Positions 43,400 through 51,643 of a DNA stretch of 64,000 bases are shown here, in pieces. The number at the start of each line of letters is the position of its first letter. Positions within the stretch are counted from its first letter, which is position 1. The translations under genes were made by a program, and so were the position numbers. Source of the stretch: Streptomyces sp. WMMB303 (GTDB lineage Bacteria; Actinomycetota; Actinomycetes; Streptomycetales; Streptomycetaceae); contig NZ_JARKIN010000001.1 of assembly GCF_029351045.1 (NCBI RefSeq), positions 5,239,001 through 5,303,000 of the forward strand, read 5' to 3'. Under the pieces are notes generated by a model that was not told the DNA's origin, ran no database searches, and saw only the letters and a program-made list of their open reading frames with translations.

Positions 43400-44194
43400 G
43401 TGCGGCTGGGTCCGACCGAACGAGACCGCCTGCTGATCTTCGGCACGGCCGAGCTGGCGCGGGCCAGAAGGGCCCGAGGGCTGCGGCTGAACGTGCCGGA
43501 GGCCACGGCGCTGATCGCCGACACCGTCTGCGAGGCGGCCCGCGACGGGCTCCGGCTCGCCGAGGCCATCGCAGCCGGCCGCGCCGCGCTGGCCCCCGAT
43601 GACGTGCTGCCCGGGGTGGCCGACGTACTCACCGAGATCCAGGTGGAAGCCGTCTTCGAGGACGGCTCCCGGCTGGCCGTGCTCCCCTTCCCGCTCCGCT
43701 CCCCCGACTTCCCGCTCCACTCCCCCGACCCCACCGCCGACGGCGTCGCCCCCGGGAGCCCGGAGGGCGCGCGGCACACCGCTCCCGGCGCGGTGCTGCC
43801 CGCCGGGCCGGAGGAGGACACCGACGCGGCCTACGCGCCGCGAGCGGCCGCGCTGTCGCTGCCCGTGCGCAACACCGCGGCGGTGCCGGTCAGTGTGACC
43901 TCGCACTTCCACTTCTTCGAAGCCAACCCCCGGCTGGAGTTCGACCGTGCCGCCGCCTACGGCATGCGGCTTGCGGTCCCGGCCGGCTCCTCGGTGCGCT
44001 TCGATCCGGACGGCACCCGCACGGTGGGACTGGTGCCGCTGGGCGGCGACCGGACCGCCATCGGATTCGCCGGTCTGGTGGACGGGCCGCTGGACGCACC
44101 CGGGGCCCGCACGGAGGCGCTTCGGCGCGCGGCGGCCTGCGGATATCTGGGCGCGGCCGGCTCGGACGCGCACCGCGAGGAGGGAGAGGCATGA
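43400..44194 (+). CDS. ureAB: urease gamma-beta fusion subunit
   Basis: 264 aa. The UreA part (about 1-100) has RLGPTERDRLLIFGTAELAR and LADVLTEIQVEAVFEDGS-type sequence. A Pro/Ser-rich linker (about 100-150) leads to the UreB part with LPVRNTAAVPVSVTSHFHFF, FEANPRLEFDRAAAYGMRL and VGLVPLGGD. GTG start with GGGGAG 3 nt upstream. It ends ATGA-overlapping ureC. Separate gamma and beta genes are the usual bacterial form; a fused form is found in some actinobacteria and in Helicobacter (UreA). Confidence 0.92.
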   Translation: MRLGPTERDRLLIFGTAELARARRARGLRLNVPEATALIADTVCEAARDGLRLAEAIAAGRAALAPDDVLPGVADVLTEIQVEAVFEDGSRLAVLPFPLRSPDFPLHSPDPTADGVAPGSPEGARHTAPGAVLPAGPEEDTDAAYAPRAAALSLPVRNTAAVPVSVTSHFHFFEANPRLEFDRAAAYGMRLAVPAGSSVRFDPDGTRTVGLVPLGGDRTAIGFAGLVDGPLDAPGARTEALRRAAACGYLGAAGSDAHREEGEA

Positions 44195-45912
44195 GCGGGG
44201 ACGCACACGAGTACGCGGCGGTGCACGGGCCGCGGAAGGGCGACCGGGTGCGACTGGGTGACACCGGGCTCGTCGTCCGCGTCGAGTCCGACTCGCAGCA
44301 GCCGGGGGACGAGTTCCTGGCCGGGTTCGGCAAGACGGCCAGGGACGGGCTGCATCTCAAGGCGGCCGCCGTCCGCGAGACCTGCGACGTGGTGATCAGC
44401 AATGTGGTGGTGATCGACGCCGTGCAGGGCGTCCGCAAGGTGTCGATCGGGATCCGCGAAGGCCGGATCCACGCGATCGGAAGGGCGGGCAACCCGGACA
44501 CCGTCGACGGTGTGGACGTCGTCGTGGGCACCGGCACCTCGATCGTCTCCGGCGAGGGGCTGATCGCCACGGCGGGTGCCGTGGACACCCACGTCCATCT
44601 GCTCTCCCCGCGCATCATGGAGGCGTCCCTGTCCTCCGGCACCACGACGATCATCGGCCAGGAGTTCGGCCCGGTGTGGGGTGTGGGGGTCAACTCGCCC
44701 TGGGCACTGCGGCACGCCTTCTCCGCGTTCGACGCCTGGCCGGTCAACATCGGCTTCCTGGGCCGCGGCTCCTCCTCGCATCCCGCGCCACTGGTGGAGG
44801 CGCTGGCCGAGGGCGGCGCCTGCGGCTTCAAGGTGCACGAGGACATGGGTGCGCACCACCGGGCGCTGGACACCGCGCTGCGGGTGGCCGAGGAGTACGA
44901 CGTCCAGGTCGCGCTGCACAGCGACGGGCTGAACGAGGCGCTGGCCGTCGAGGACACCCTCGCCGTGCTGGAGGGGCGCACCATCCACGCGTTCCACATC
45001 GAGGGCTGCGGCGGCGGCCATGTCCCGAACGTGCTGCGGATGGCGGGCGTGCCCAACGTCATCGGCTCCTCGACCAATCCCACACTGCCCTTCGGCCGGG
45101 ACGCGGTCGCCGAGCACTACGGCATGATCGTCTCGGTGCACGACCTGAAGACCGACCTGCCCGGCGACGCGGCCATGGCCCGCGACCGGATCCGTGCGGG
45201 CACCATGGGCGCCGAGGACGTCCTGCACGACCTGGGCGCCATCGGCATCACCTCCTCCGACGCGCAGGGCATGGGCCGCGCGGGCGAGACCGTGCGGCGC
45301 ACCTTCCAGATGGCGGCGAAGCTCAAGGCGGAACGCGGGCCGCTGGCGGACCGCGGGGCGCTCCTCGGCGCCGGGGGCCGAGGCACCGACGACGCCGACG
45401 ACAACGCGCGGGTGCTGCGCTACATCGCCAAGCTCACCCTCAATCCGGCCCTGGCGCACGGCCTCGCACATGAGATCGGTTCGCTGGAGCCGGGCAAGAT
45501 GGCCGACATCGTGCTGTGGCACCCGGCCTACTTCGGCGCCAAGCCACAGCTCGTCCTCAAGTCCGGCTTCCCCGCCTGGGGAGTCACCGGCGATCCGAAC
45601 GCGGCGACCGACACCAGCGAACCGCTGGTGCTGGGACCGCAGTTCGGGGCGCACGGCGCGGCGCCCGCCGAGCTGTCCGTCGCCTTCGTCTCCGCTGCCG
45701 CGGCCGAGCACGGCGCGGACACCCTGCCGACCCGCCGCCGCCGCGTCGCCGTGCGGGGCACCCGCGGGATCGGTCCGGCCGACCTGGTGCACAACGCACG
45801 GCTGGGCTCGGTCGAGGTCGACCAGCACAGCGGGCTGGTGACGCTGGACGGGGAGCCGCTGCGCTCCGACCCGGCCGAGCACGTCTCGCTCAACCGCCTC
45901 TACTTCCTCTGA
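44191..45912 (+). CDS. ureC: urease alpha subunit, divergent active-site flap
   Basis: 573-aa UreC. Numbered relative to Klebsiella urease, metal ligands are all present with a constant offset of 3 after the first pair: H134, H136, K214 (carbamylated Lys), H243, H269, D357; also H216 and R333. The flap differs: the usual CHH triad reads V316-H317-D318, so C319 is replaced by Val while catalytic H320 is kept as H317, and HEDWG is HEDMG. The urease function is therefore probable but not certain. No ureD/E/F/G accessory genes are in the window. Confidence 0.85.
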   Translation: MSGDAHEYAAVHGPRKGDRVRLGDTGLVVRVESDSQQPGDEFLAGFGKTARDGLHLKAAAVRETCDVVISNVVVIDAVQGVRKVSIGIREGRIHAIGRAGNPDTVDGVDVVVGTGTSIVSGEGLIATAGAVDTHVHLLSPRIMEASLSSGTTTIIGQEFGPVWGVGVNSPWALRHAFSAFDAWPVNIGFLGRGSSSHPAPLVEALAEGGACGFKVHEDMGAHHRALDTALRVAEEYDVQVALHSDGLNEALAVEDTLAVLEGRTIHAFHIEGCGGGHVPNVLRMAGVPNVIGSSTNPTLPFGRDAVAEHYGMIVSVHDLKTDLPGDAAMARDRIRAGTMGAEDVLHDLGAIGITSSDAQGMGRAGETVRRTFQMAAKLKAERGPLADRGALLGAGGRGTDDADDNARVLRYIAKLTLNPALAHGLAHEIGSLEPGKMADIVLWHPAYFGAKPQLVLKSGFPAWGVTGDPNAATDTSEPLVLGPQFGAHGAAPAELSVAFVSAAAAEHGADTLPTRRRRVAVRGTRGIGPADLVHNARLGSVEVDQHSGLVTLDGEPLRSDPAEHVSLNRLYFL

Positions 45913-46017
45913 CCCTCCCGCCGCATCTCCCCCTGATTCTTCGACCGCCTCTCCCCGTTCGCGCCCGGCCGACCGGCCGCACGACCGACCGCCGACCACC
46001 GCAAGGAAGCTGCCTCG

Positions 46018-47055
46018 ATGAGCACCCCCACGTCCGCCGCCGCCCCTGTCATGCCGCCCGAGTGGGCGCCGCACGAGCGCACCTGGATGGCCTGGCCGGG
46101 CGCCAACCCGACCTTCGAGGACCCGGCGGTGCTGGCCGAGGCACGCACCGCCTGGGCGTCGGTGGCCCGCGCCGTGCGCCGCTTCGAGCCGGTCACGATG
46201 GTCGCCTCACCCGCCGACGCGGCAGCGGCACGGCGGCAGCTCGGCCCGGACATCGAGGTGGTCGCCGAGCCGCTGGACGACGCGTGGATGCGGGACATCG
46301 GGCCGACGTTCGTCACCGGGGGCGGCCGACTGGCCGCCGTGGACTGGACGTTCAACGGCTGGGGTGCCCAGTCCTGGGCCCGGTGGGACCGGGACGCGCT
46401 GATCGGCGCGGCCGTGGCCGGACGCGCGGGCGCCGCGGTGCACACCTCGCGGCTGGTGAACGAGGGCGGCGGCATCCATGTGGACGGCGAGGGGACGGTG
46501 CTGCTCACCGAGACCGTGCAGCTGGGTCCGGAACGCAATCCGGGCTGGACGCACGAGGAGGTCGAGGCGGAGGTGCACGCGCTGCTGGGCACCCGCAAGG
46601 CGGTCTGGCTGCCCCGCGGGCTGACCGCCGACTACGGCACCTACGGCACCCGCGGGCATGTCGACCTGGTGGCAGCCTTCGCCGCGCCGGGCGTGGTGGT
46701 GGCCCACACCCAGCCCGACCCCGCGCATCCCGACCACGAACTGTGCGCCGAGACGGTCAAGCTGCTGCGATCGGCCACCGACGCGCGGGGCAGGCGGCTG
46801 GAGGTCGTCGAGCTGCCCGCGCCGACGGTCACGCACACCGCGGACGGCGAACCGGTCGACTACAGCTACGTCAACCACTACCTGTGCAACGGCGGGGTCG
46901 TGCTGTGCGGTTTCGGTGATCCGCGCGACGAGCTCGCCGCCGGCATCTTCCGTCGCCTGTTCCCGCGGCGCACGGTCACGCTGGTGGACGCGCGCACCGT
47001 TTTCGCCGCGGGGGGCGGCGTCCACTGCATCACCCAGCAGCAGCCGCGGGTCTGA
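46018..47055 (+). CDS. aguA: agmatine deiminase
   Basis: 345-aa PAD-type deiminase (EC 3.5.3.12), agmatine to N-carbamoylputrescine + NH3. Catalytic residues all seen: D93 in WMRDIGP, E149 in NEGGGIHVDGEG, H214 in TRGHVDL, and nucleophile C337 in GGGVHCITQQQP. ATG with AAGGAAG about 7 nt upstream. Same strand and 105 nt after ureC, so likely in the same operon. Confidence 0.94.
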   Translation: MSTPTSAAAPVMPPEWAPHERTWMAWPGANPTFEDPAVLAEARTAWASVARAVRRFEPVTMVASPADAAAARRQLGPDIEVVAEPLDDAWMRDIGPTFVTGGGRLAAVDWTFNGWGAQSWARWDRDALIGAAVAGRAGAAVHTSRLVNEGGGIHVDGEGTVLLTETVQLGPERNPGWTHEEVEAEVHALLGTRKAVWLPRGLTADYGTYGTRGHVDLVAAFAAPGVVVAHTQPDPAHPDHELCAETVKLLRSATDARGRRLEVVELPAPTVTHTADGEPVDYSYVNHYLCNGGVVLCGFGDPRDELAAGIFRRLFPRRTVTLVDARTVFAAGGGVHCITQQQPRV

Positions 47056-47188
47056 ACCGGCCGCGCGGCGGCAGGGGTGCCGGCCCGGGCGCCGCACGGT
47101 CGGGCCCGGCTAGGCTGAACGACCGGCAGCCGAGGGCGCCGACGGCCGGCGTCCCGCCGGGCGCACAGTCCCAGGGAGGAGCACGGCG

Positions 47189-47827
47189 GTGGTCGCACGG
47201 ACCGGAGGCAACCGCGAACGCCCCGACGGGGGCAGGCGGCGGGCTGCCCAGCCCCGGGAGCAGCTGCTGGCCACCGCCATGGAGATGATCGCCGAACGCG
47301 GCCTGGACCGGCTGACGATGGCCGCGCTCGGCCGCGAGGTCGGTATGAGCAGCGGTCATCTCGTCTATTACTTCAAGACCAAGGACGAGTTGCTGCTGCA
47401 GACCCTGCAGTGGAGCGAGGAGCAGCTGGGCTCGGCGCGGCGGACCGCTCTCGCCCGCCGGGTGCCCGCGCGCGAGCGGCTGGACGCGCTGGTGGCGCTC
47501 TATCTGCCGCAGGGCCACCGCGATCCGCACTGGGCGCTGTGGCTGGAGGTGTGGAACCGGTCCCAGTCCGGCGACGACGAGATGCGCGCCCGCCAGCTCG
47601 AACTGGAGCTGAGCTGGCATCGGGACCTGGTGGCGCTGCTGGTGGAGGGCACGAGCCGGGGCGAGTTCGCCGCGGTCGACGCGGACCGCTTCGCCACCCG
47701 CACCCGGGCCCTGCTCGACGGCTTCGGCACCCATCTGGTGGTGGGCCTGCCGGGGGTGGACAGGGAGCTGGTCCTGGGCCACGTCCGCGACCACTTCGAC
47801 CAGGCCCTGGTCCCCGCGGCGGGCTGA
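47189..47827 (+). CDS. TetR/BetI-family transcriptional regulator
   Basis: 212 aa. The N-terminal HTH (about 25-70) includes LLATAMEMIAERGLDRLTMA, GREVGMSSGHLVYYF and KTKDELL. The C-terminal ligand domain resembles BetI/AcrR types (HWALWLEVWNRSQ). GTG start with GGGAGGAG upstream. The likely binding sites are the two TTGAGC-N3-GCTC palindromes between the permease and ureAB. Convergent with cimA (15 bp apart). Confidence 0.88.
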   Translation: MVARTGGNRERPDGGRRRAAQPREQLLATAMEMIAERGLDRLTMAALGREVGMSSGHLVYYFKTKDELLLQTLQWSEEQLGSARRTALARRVPARERLDALVALYLPQGHRDPHWALWLEVWNRSQSGDDEMRARQLELELSWHRDLVALLVEGTSRGEFAAVDADRFATRTRALLDGFGTHLVVGLPGVDRELVLGHVRDHFDQALVPAAG

Positions 47828-47842
47828 CGACGCCGGGCGCGG

Positions 47843-49501
47843 TCAGTCGTGCGCCTCGGCGCCGGCGCGCAGCAGCCCGTAGGTGTAGCCGTCGTCCAGG
47901 GCCTGCCAGGAGGCGGCGATGACGTTGTCTCCGACGCCGACCGTCGTCCACTCCCCGCTGCCGTCGCTCATCGACAGCAGCACCCGGGTGGTGGAGGAGG
48001 TGCCGTGCGCGCCCTCCAGGATGCGGACCTTGTAGTCGACCAGGTTCAGCCGGGCCAGTGCGGGGTGGATGCGCTCCAGTCCGGCCCGCAGAGCCCGGTC
48101 CAGCGCGTCGACGGGACCGTTGCCCTCCCCGGTGACGACGATGCGCTCGCCCTTGGCCCACAGCTTCACCGTCGCCTCGTTGACCTGCATGCCGTCCGGC
48201 CGCTGCTCGACGATGGCGCGCCAGGACTCGGCCCGGAAGAACCGCGGCGCGGTGCCCGCGGCGCCACCGTGCACCTCGTCCCTGAGCAGCAGTTCGAAGG
48301 AGGCGTCGGCGGCTTCGTAGGTGTAGCCCTTGAGTTCCTGCTCCTTGACCCGCTCGACCACCCGGCCGACCAGTTCGCGGTCGCCGCTCAGGTCGTAGCC
48401 CAGCTCCTTGCCCTTGAGCTCGACAGAGGCGCGCCCGGCCATGTCGGAGACGAGCATCCGCATGGTGTTGCCGACGAGCTCGGGGTCGATGTGCTGGTAG
48501 AGGTCCGGATCGATCTTGATCGCGGAGGCGTGCAGTCCGCCCTTGTGGGCGAAGGCGGAGGTGCCGACGTAGGGCTGGTGGGTGGAGGGGGTGAGGTTGA
48601 CGACCTCGGCGATGGCGTGTGAGACGCGGGTGGTCTCGGCGAGCGCGCCCTGGGGCAGCACGCGCCTGCCGTATTTGAGTTCCAACGCGGCGACGACAGG
48701 GAAGAGGTTGGCGTTTCCGACGCGTTCGCCGTAGCCGTTGGCGGTGCACTGCACGTGGGTGGCACCGCCGTCGACGGCGGCCAGGGTGTTGGCGACCGCG
48801 CAGCCGGTGTCGTCCTGCGCGTGGATGCCCAGCCGGGCCCCGGTGTCGGCCGCCACGGTGCGGACGACGGCCTGGATCTGCGCGGGGATCATGCCGCCGT
48901 TGGTGTCGCAGAGGACGACCACCTCGGCGCCCGCCTCATACGCGGTGCGTACGACCTGCTCGGCGTAGCGGGGGTTGGCCTGGTAGCCGTCGAAGAAGTG
49001 CTCGCAGTCGACGAAGACGCGGCGGCCGTGTTCCCGCAGATGGCCGACCGTCTCGGCGATCATCGACAGGTTCTCCTCGAGCGTGGTGCGCAGCGCCAGC
49101 TCCACATGGCGGTCGTGCGCCTTGGCGACGAGCGTGACCACCGGCGCCTTCGCGTCCAGCAGCGCCTGGACCTGCGGGTCGATCTGCGCGGGGACACCGG
49201 CCCTGCGGGTGGAGCCGAAGGCGACGAGCTGTGCGTGCCGGAAGTCGATCTCCTGGGGGGCGCGGGCGAAGAACTCGGTGTCGCGCGGGTTGGCGCCCGG
49301 CCAGCCGCCCTCGATGAAGCCGACCCCGTACTCGTCGAGGTGGCGGGCGATGGTCAGCTTGTCGGCGACGGTGAGGTTGATGCCCTCGCGCTGCGCGCCG
49401 TCGCGCAGAGTGGTGTCGAAGACGTGGAAACCGTCGTCCGGGGCCTGCGGTCCTGTCGGGTTGCCGGTGGCTGCTGCGGCGCCTGCCGCGTCGGAGGTCA
49501 T
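47843..49501 (-). CDS. cimA: (R)-citramalate synthase / isopropylmalate synthase-like
   Basis: 552 aa, TIM-barrel catalytic domain (about 25-300) with FHVFDTTLRDGAQREGINLT and QCTANGYGERVGNANLF, then a C-terminal LeuA-type regulatory domain (about 405-552). CimA makes citramalate from pyruvate and acetyl-CoA, a threonine-independent route to isoleucine. The metal motif reads H227-A-Q229 where relatives have H-x-H. ATG 49501 has AGGAG 9 nt upstream. An attenuator-like hairpin lies upstream. LeuA-type activity on another 2-oxoacid is the alternative. Confidence 0.88.
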   Translation of the reverse strand: MTSDAAGAAAATGNPTGPQAPDDGFHVFDTTLRDGAQREGINLTVADKLTIARHLDEYGVGFIEGGWPGANPRDTEFFARAPQEIDFRHAQLVAFGSTRRAGVPAQIDPQVQALLDAKAPVVTLVAKAHDRHVELALRTTLEENLSMIAETVGHLREHGRRVFVDCEHFFDGYQANPRYAEQVVRTAYEAGAEVVVLCDTNGGMIPAQIQAVVRTVAADTGARLGIHAQDDTGCAVANTLAAVDGGATHVQCTANGYGERVGNANLFPVVAALELKYGRRVLPQGALAETTRVSHAIAEVVNLTPSTHQPYVGTSAFAHKGGLHASAIKIDPDLYQHIDPELVGNTMRMLVSDMAGRASVELKGKELGYDLSGDRELVGRVVERVKEQELKGYTYEAADASFELLLRDEVHGGAAGTAPRFFRAESWRAIVEQRPDGMQVNEATVKLWAKGERIVVTGEGNGPVDALDRALRAGLERIHPALARLNLVDYKVRILEGAHGTSSTTRVLLSMSDGSGEWTTVGVGDNVIAASWQALDDGYTYGLLRAGAEAHD

Positions 49502-49606
49502 GGCTGGTGGCTCCTGGGCTGGGTTCAGTGGTTCCGGAAGGAAGCGCTCCACTTGCCCCCATCATCCCTCGCGCCGTCCGCTCCGGCTGAGGTGGGCCGG
49601 AAAACG

Positions 49607-49632
49607 AAAAAACCCCTCGCGGGTGCGAGAGG
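49607..49632 (-). terminator. U-tailed hairpin upstream of cimA
   Basis: Minus strand CCTCTCGC-ACCC-GCGAGGGG followed by TTTTTT (one G-U wobble), 105 nt before the cimA ATG and 200 nt after the phoD stop. It is either an attenuator for cimA or the phoD terminator. One of the few U-tracted terminators in the window. Confidence 0.7.
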
Positions 49633-49692
49633 TCTGCGCGCGGGTCTGGGGCACGGTGTCCGCTGCCGTACGGGTCGTTCCACGGCAGTCGG

Positions 49693-49728
49693 TCACTGCG
49701 GACCGGCGCGCCTGCTGCCAATAATCAT
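49693..49728 (-). CDS. possible leader peptide of cimA
   Basis: 11-codon ORF MIIGSRRAGPQ with two successive ATT Ile codons, rare in this GC-rich genome, 60 nt before the U-tailed hairpin. No good Shine-Dalgarno is seen, so translation would need a leaderless or weak start. Isoleucine is the end product of the citramalate route. Confidence 0.3.
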   Translation of the reverse strand: MIIGSRRAGPQ

Positions 49729-49831
49729 GACGAACGAGGGCACGGAGGAAGTCTCGCACAACCCGACCCCTGCGCCCCATTCCGTCTCACGATGCGAAAA
49801 CCCGCCGCTCAGACGGTCGGCCCCGGCCCGC

Positions 49832-51478
49832 TCACACCTCGTGCAGGCCCTGCTCGCCGACCCGGGTGGCGAAGGACGCGGCGGTGCGCACCGGTGCTCC
49901 CGGCTCGGTGACGACCGCGACCGTGCGGAAGTCCGCCCGCGCCTGCCGCTTGTCCAGCCGCACGGTCACATACCCCCGGTGCCCGTTGTAGAACTTCATG
50001 TGCGGGTTGGCCGCCAGATAGGTCTCCCAGTTGGCCGGCCGGTCCTCGCCGTCCTTGCCGCTGGTGACGGAAGTGGCGACGATCTCGGTCCCCACCGTGC
50101 GGGAGTCCTGGTCGCCGAAGTCCCGCTTGATGTCGTACGCGTACCCCTTGTGCACGTCCCCGGTGAGCACCATCAGGTTCTCCACCCCGGCAGCCTCGGC
50201 ACCCGCCAGCAGCCGGTCCCGGGAGGCCGGGGCGCCGTCCCAGGCGTCCATGCTGACCTTGTAGGCGGACGTGCCGTCGCTGCGCCGCTCGGAGAAGGTG
50301 ACCTGCTGCGGAACGAGGTTCCAGAGGGTCTCCGAGCTGCGCCACCCGTCGATCAGCCAGCGCTCCTGCGTGGCGCCGACCATGGTGCGGGCCGGATCCG
50401 TCGACTCCGGGCCCGGGTGGTGCCAGCCGTCGCCGTACGCCTGGTCCGAGCGGTACTGCCGGGTGTCGAGGATGTCGAACTGCGCCAGCCTGCCGAACCG
50501 CAGCCTGCGGTAGAGGCGCATGTCCGGGCCCCTGGGCCGCTGGGGCCGGCGCAGCGGCAGGTTCTCCCAGTACGCGCGGTAGGCGGCTGCGCGGCGCACC
50601 AGGAAGTCCTCCGGGGAGCCGCCGTCCTCGGGGACGTCGTCCGCGTAGTTGTTCTCCGTCTCATGGTCGTCCCAGGTGACCAGGAACGGGTGCGCCGCGT
50701 GCGCCGCCTGCAGATCGGGGTCCGACTTGTAGAGCGCGTACCGCAGCCGGTACTCCTCCAGCGAGACCGTCTCCCGGTCGAAGCGGGCGGGCAGCGCCCG
50801 GTCGGTGTACCCGCGGGCGCCGCCGTGCGCGTCGACGGCGTACTCGTACAGGTAGTCGCCGAGGTGGAAGACCAGGTCCACGTCCTCCTCGGCGAGGTGC
50901 CGGTGGGCGGTGAAGTAGCCGTGGTGGTACGCCTGGCAGGAGACGGCGGCCAGCCGGAGCTCGCCGATGTCGGCGCCGGGAGCCGGCGCCGTGCGGGTGC
51001 GGCCCACCGGGCTGAGCCACTTCCCCGCCCGGAAGCGGTAGTAGTACACGCGGTCGGCGCCCAGCCCTTCGGCCTCCACATGCACGGCATGGTTCAGCTC
51101 GGGATGTGCGAGGGCCGTACCGCGACGCACGACACGGCGGAAGCGGCGGTCGTGGGACAGCTCCCAGCGGACGGGGATCCGCGCCTTGGGCAGGCCGCTG
51201 CCGGGCTCGTAGGGCTCGGGCGCGAGGCGCGTCCACAGCACGACGGAGCCCGGCTGCGGGTCACCGGAGGCGACGCCGAGGGTGAAGGGGTCGGCGCGGA
51301 CAGCGGTCCGCGCGTCCGCCTCGGCCGCCTGTGCGCTGCCGGGCAGGTCGGTGGTGAAGGCGAGCACCGCGGCGGCGCCCGTGACGGTCAGCAAGCGGCG
51401 GCGGCCCAGCGCCGCCGCCGCTCGTCTGATCTCCTGCTGGCTGTCCTGATCCTGCTGGGTCGTGAGGGGACGCGGCAT
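49832..51478 (-). CDS. phoD: PhoD-type alkaline phosphatase/phosphodiesterase
   Basis: 548 aa. Tat signal GRRRLLTVTGAAAVLAF at about residues 25-41. The N-terminal domain carries FTLGVASGDPQPGSVVLWTR. The PhoD catalytic core has LRLAAVSCQAYHHG, VFHLGDYLYEY, HPFLVTWDDHETENNYADD and VLTGDVHKGY (metal and oxyanion residues). An extracellular Ca/Fe-dependent enzyme in the family, releasing phosphate from phosphodiesters. A PHO box could not be confirmed by eye. Confidence 0.93.
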   Translation of the reverse strand: MPRPLTTQQDQDSQQEIRRAAAALGRRRLLTVTGAAAVLAFTTDLPGSAQAAEADARTAVRADPFTLGVASGDPQPGSVVLWTRLAPEPYEPGSGLPKARIPVRWELSHDRRFRRVVRRGTALAHPELNHAVHVEAEGLGADRVYYYRFRAGKWLSPVGRTRTAPAPGADIGELRLAAVSCQAYHHGYFTAHRHLAEEDVDLVFHLGDYLYEYAVDAHGGARGYTDRALPARFDRETVSLEEYRLRYALYKSDPDLQAAHAAHPFLVTWDDHETENNYADDVPEDGGSPEDFLVRRAAAYRAYWENLPLRRPQRPRGPDMRLYRRLRFGRLAQFDILDTRQYRSDQAYGDGWHHPGPESTDPARTMVGATQERWLIDGWRSSETLWNLVPQQVTFSERRSDGTSAYKVSMDAWDGAPASRDRLLAGAEAAGVENLMVLTGDVHKGYAYDIKRDFGDQDSRTVGTEIVATSVTSGKDGEDRPANWETYLAANPHMKFYNGHRGYVTVRLDKRQARADFRTVAVVTEPGAPVRTAASFATRVGEQGLHEV

Positions 51479-51643
51479 CTGGGATCTCGGCCCTCCGGGA
51501 GGCGGTCGATGACATCGTCATCACAGCGCCGCCAAAAGGCCCTTCAGCTACGGAAGTTCGACCCCTGCATGTCAGGTACATGTACGTCAGGTCGGTTCCG
51601 GGCCTACCGTGACACGCCCATGATGTCCGCGAGGGTCTACCCC

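Larger units (their letters stand above)
49502..49831 (-). promoter_or_regulatory. cimA upstream region, attenuator candidate
   Basis: 330 bp between the phoD stop and the cimA start, both minus strand. It contains a short ORF, a 7-bp hairpin CTGCCGT / ACGGCAG (49651-49690 region) and a U-tailed terminator hairpin. Confidence 0.4.
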
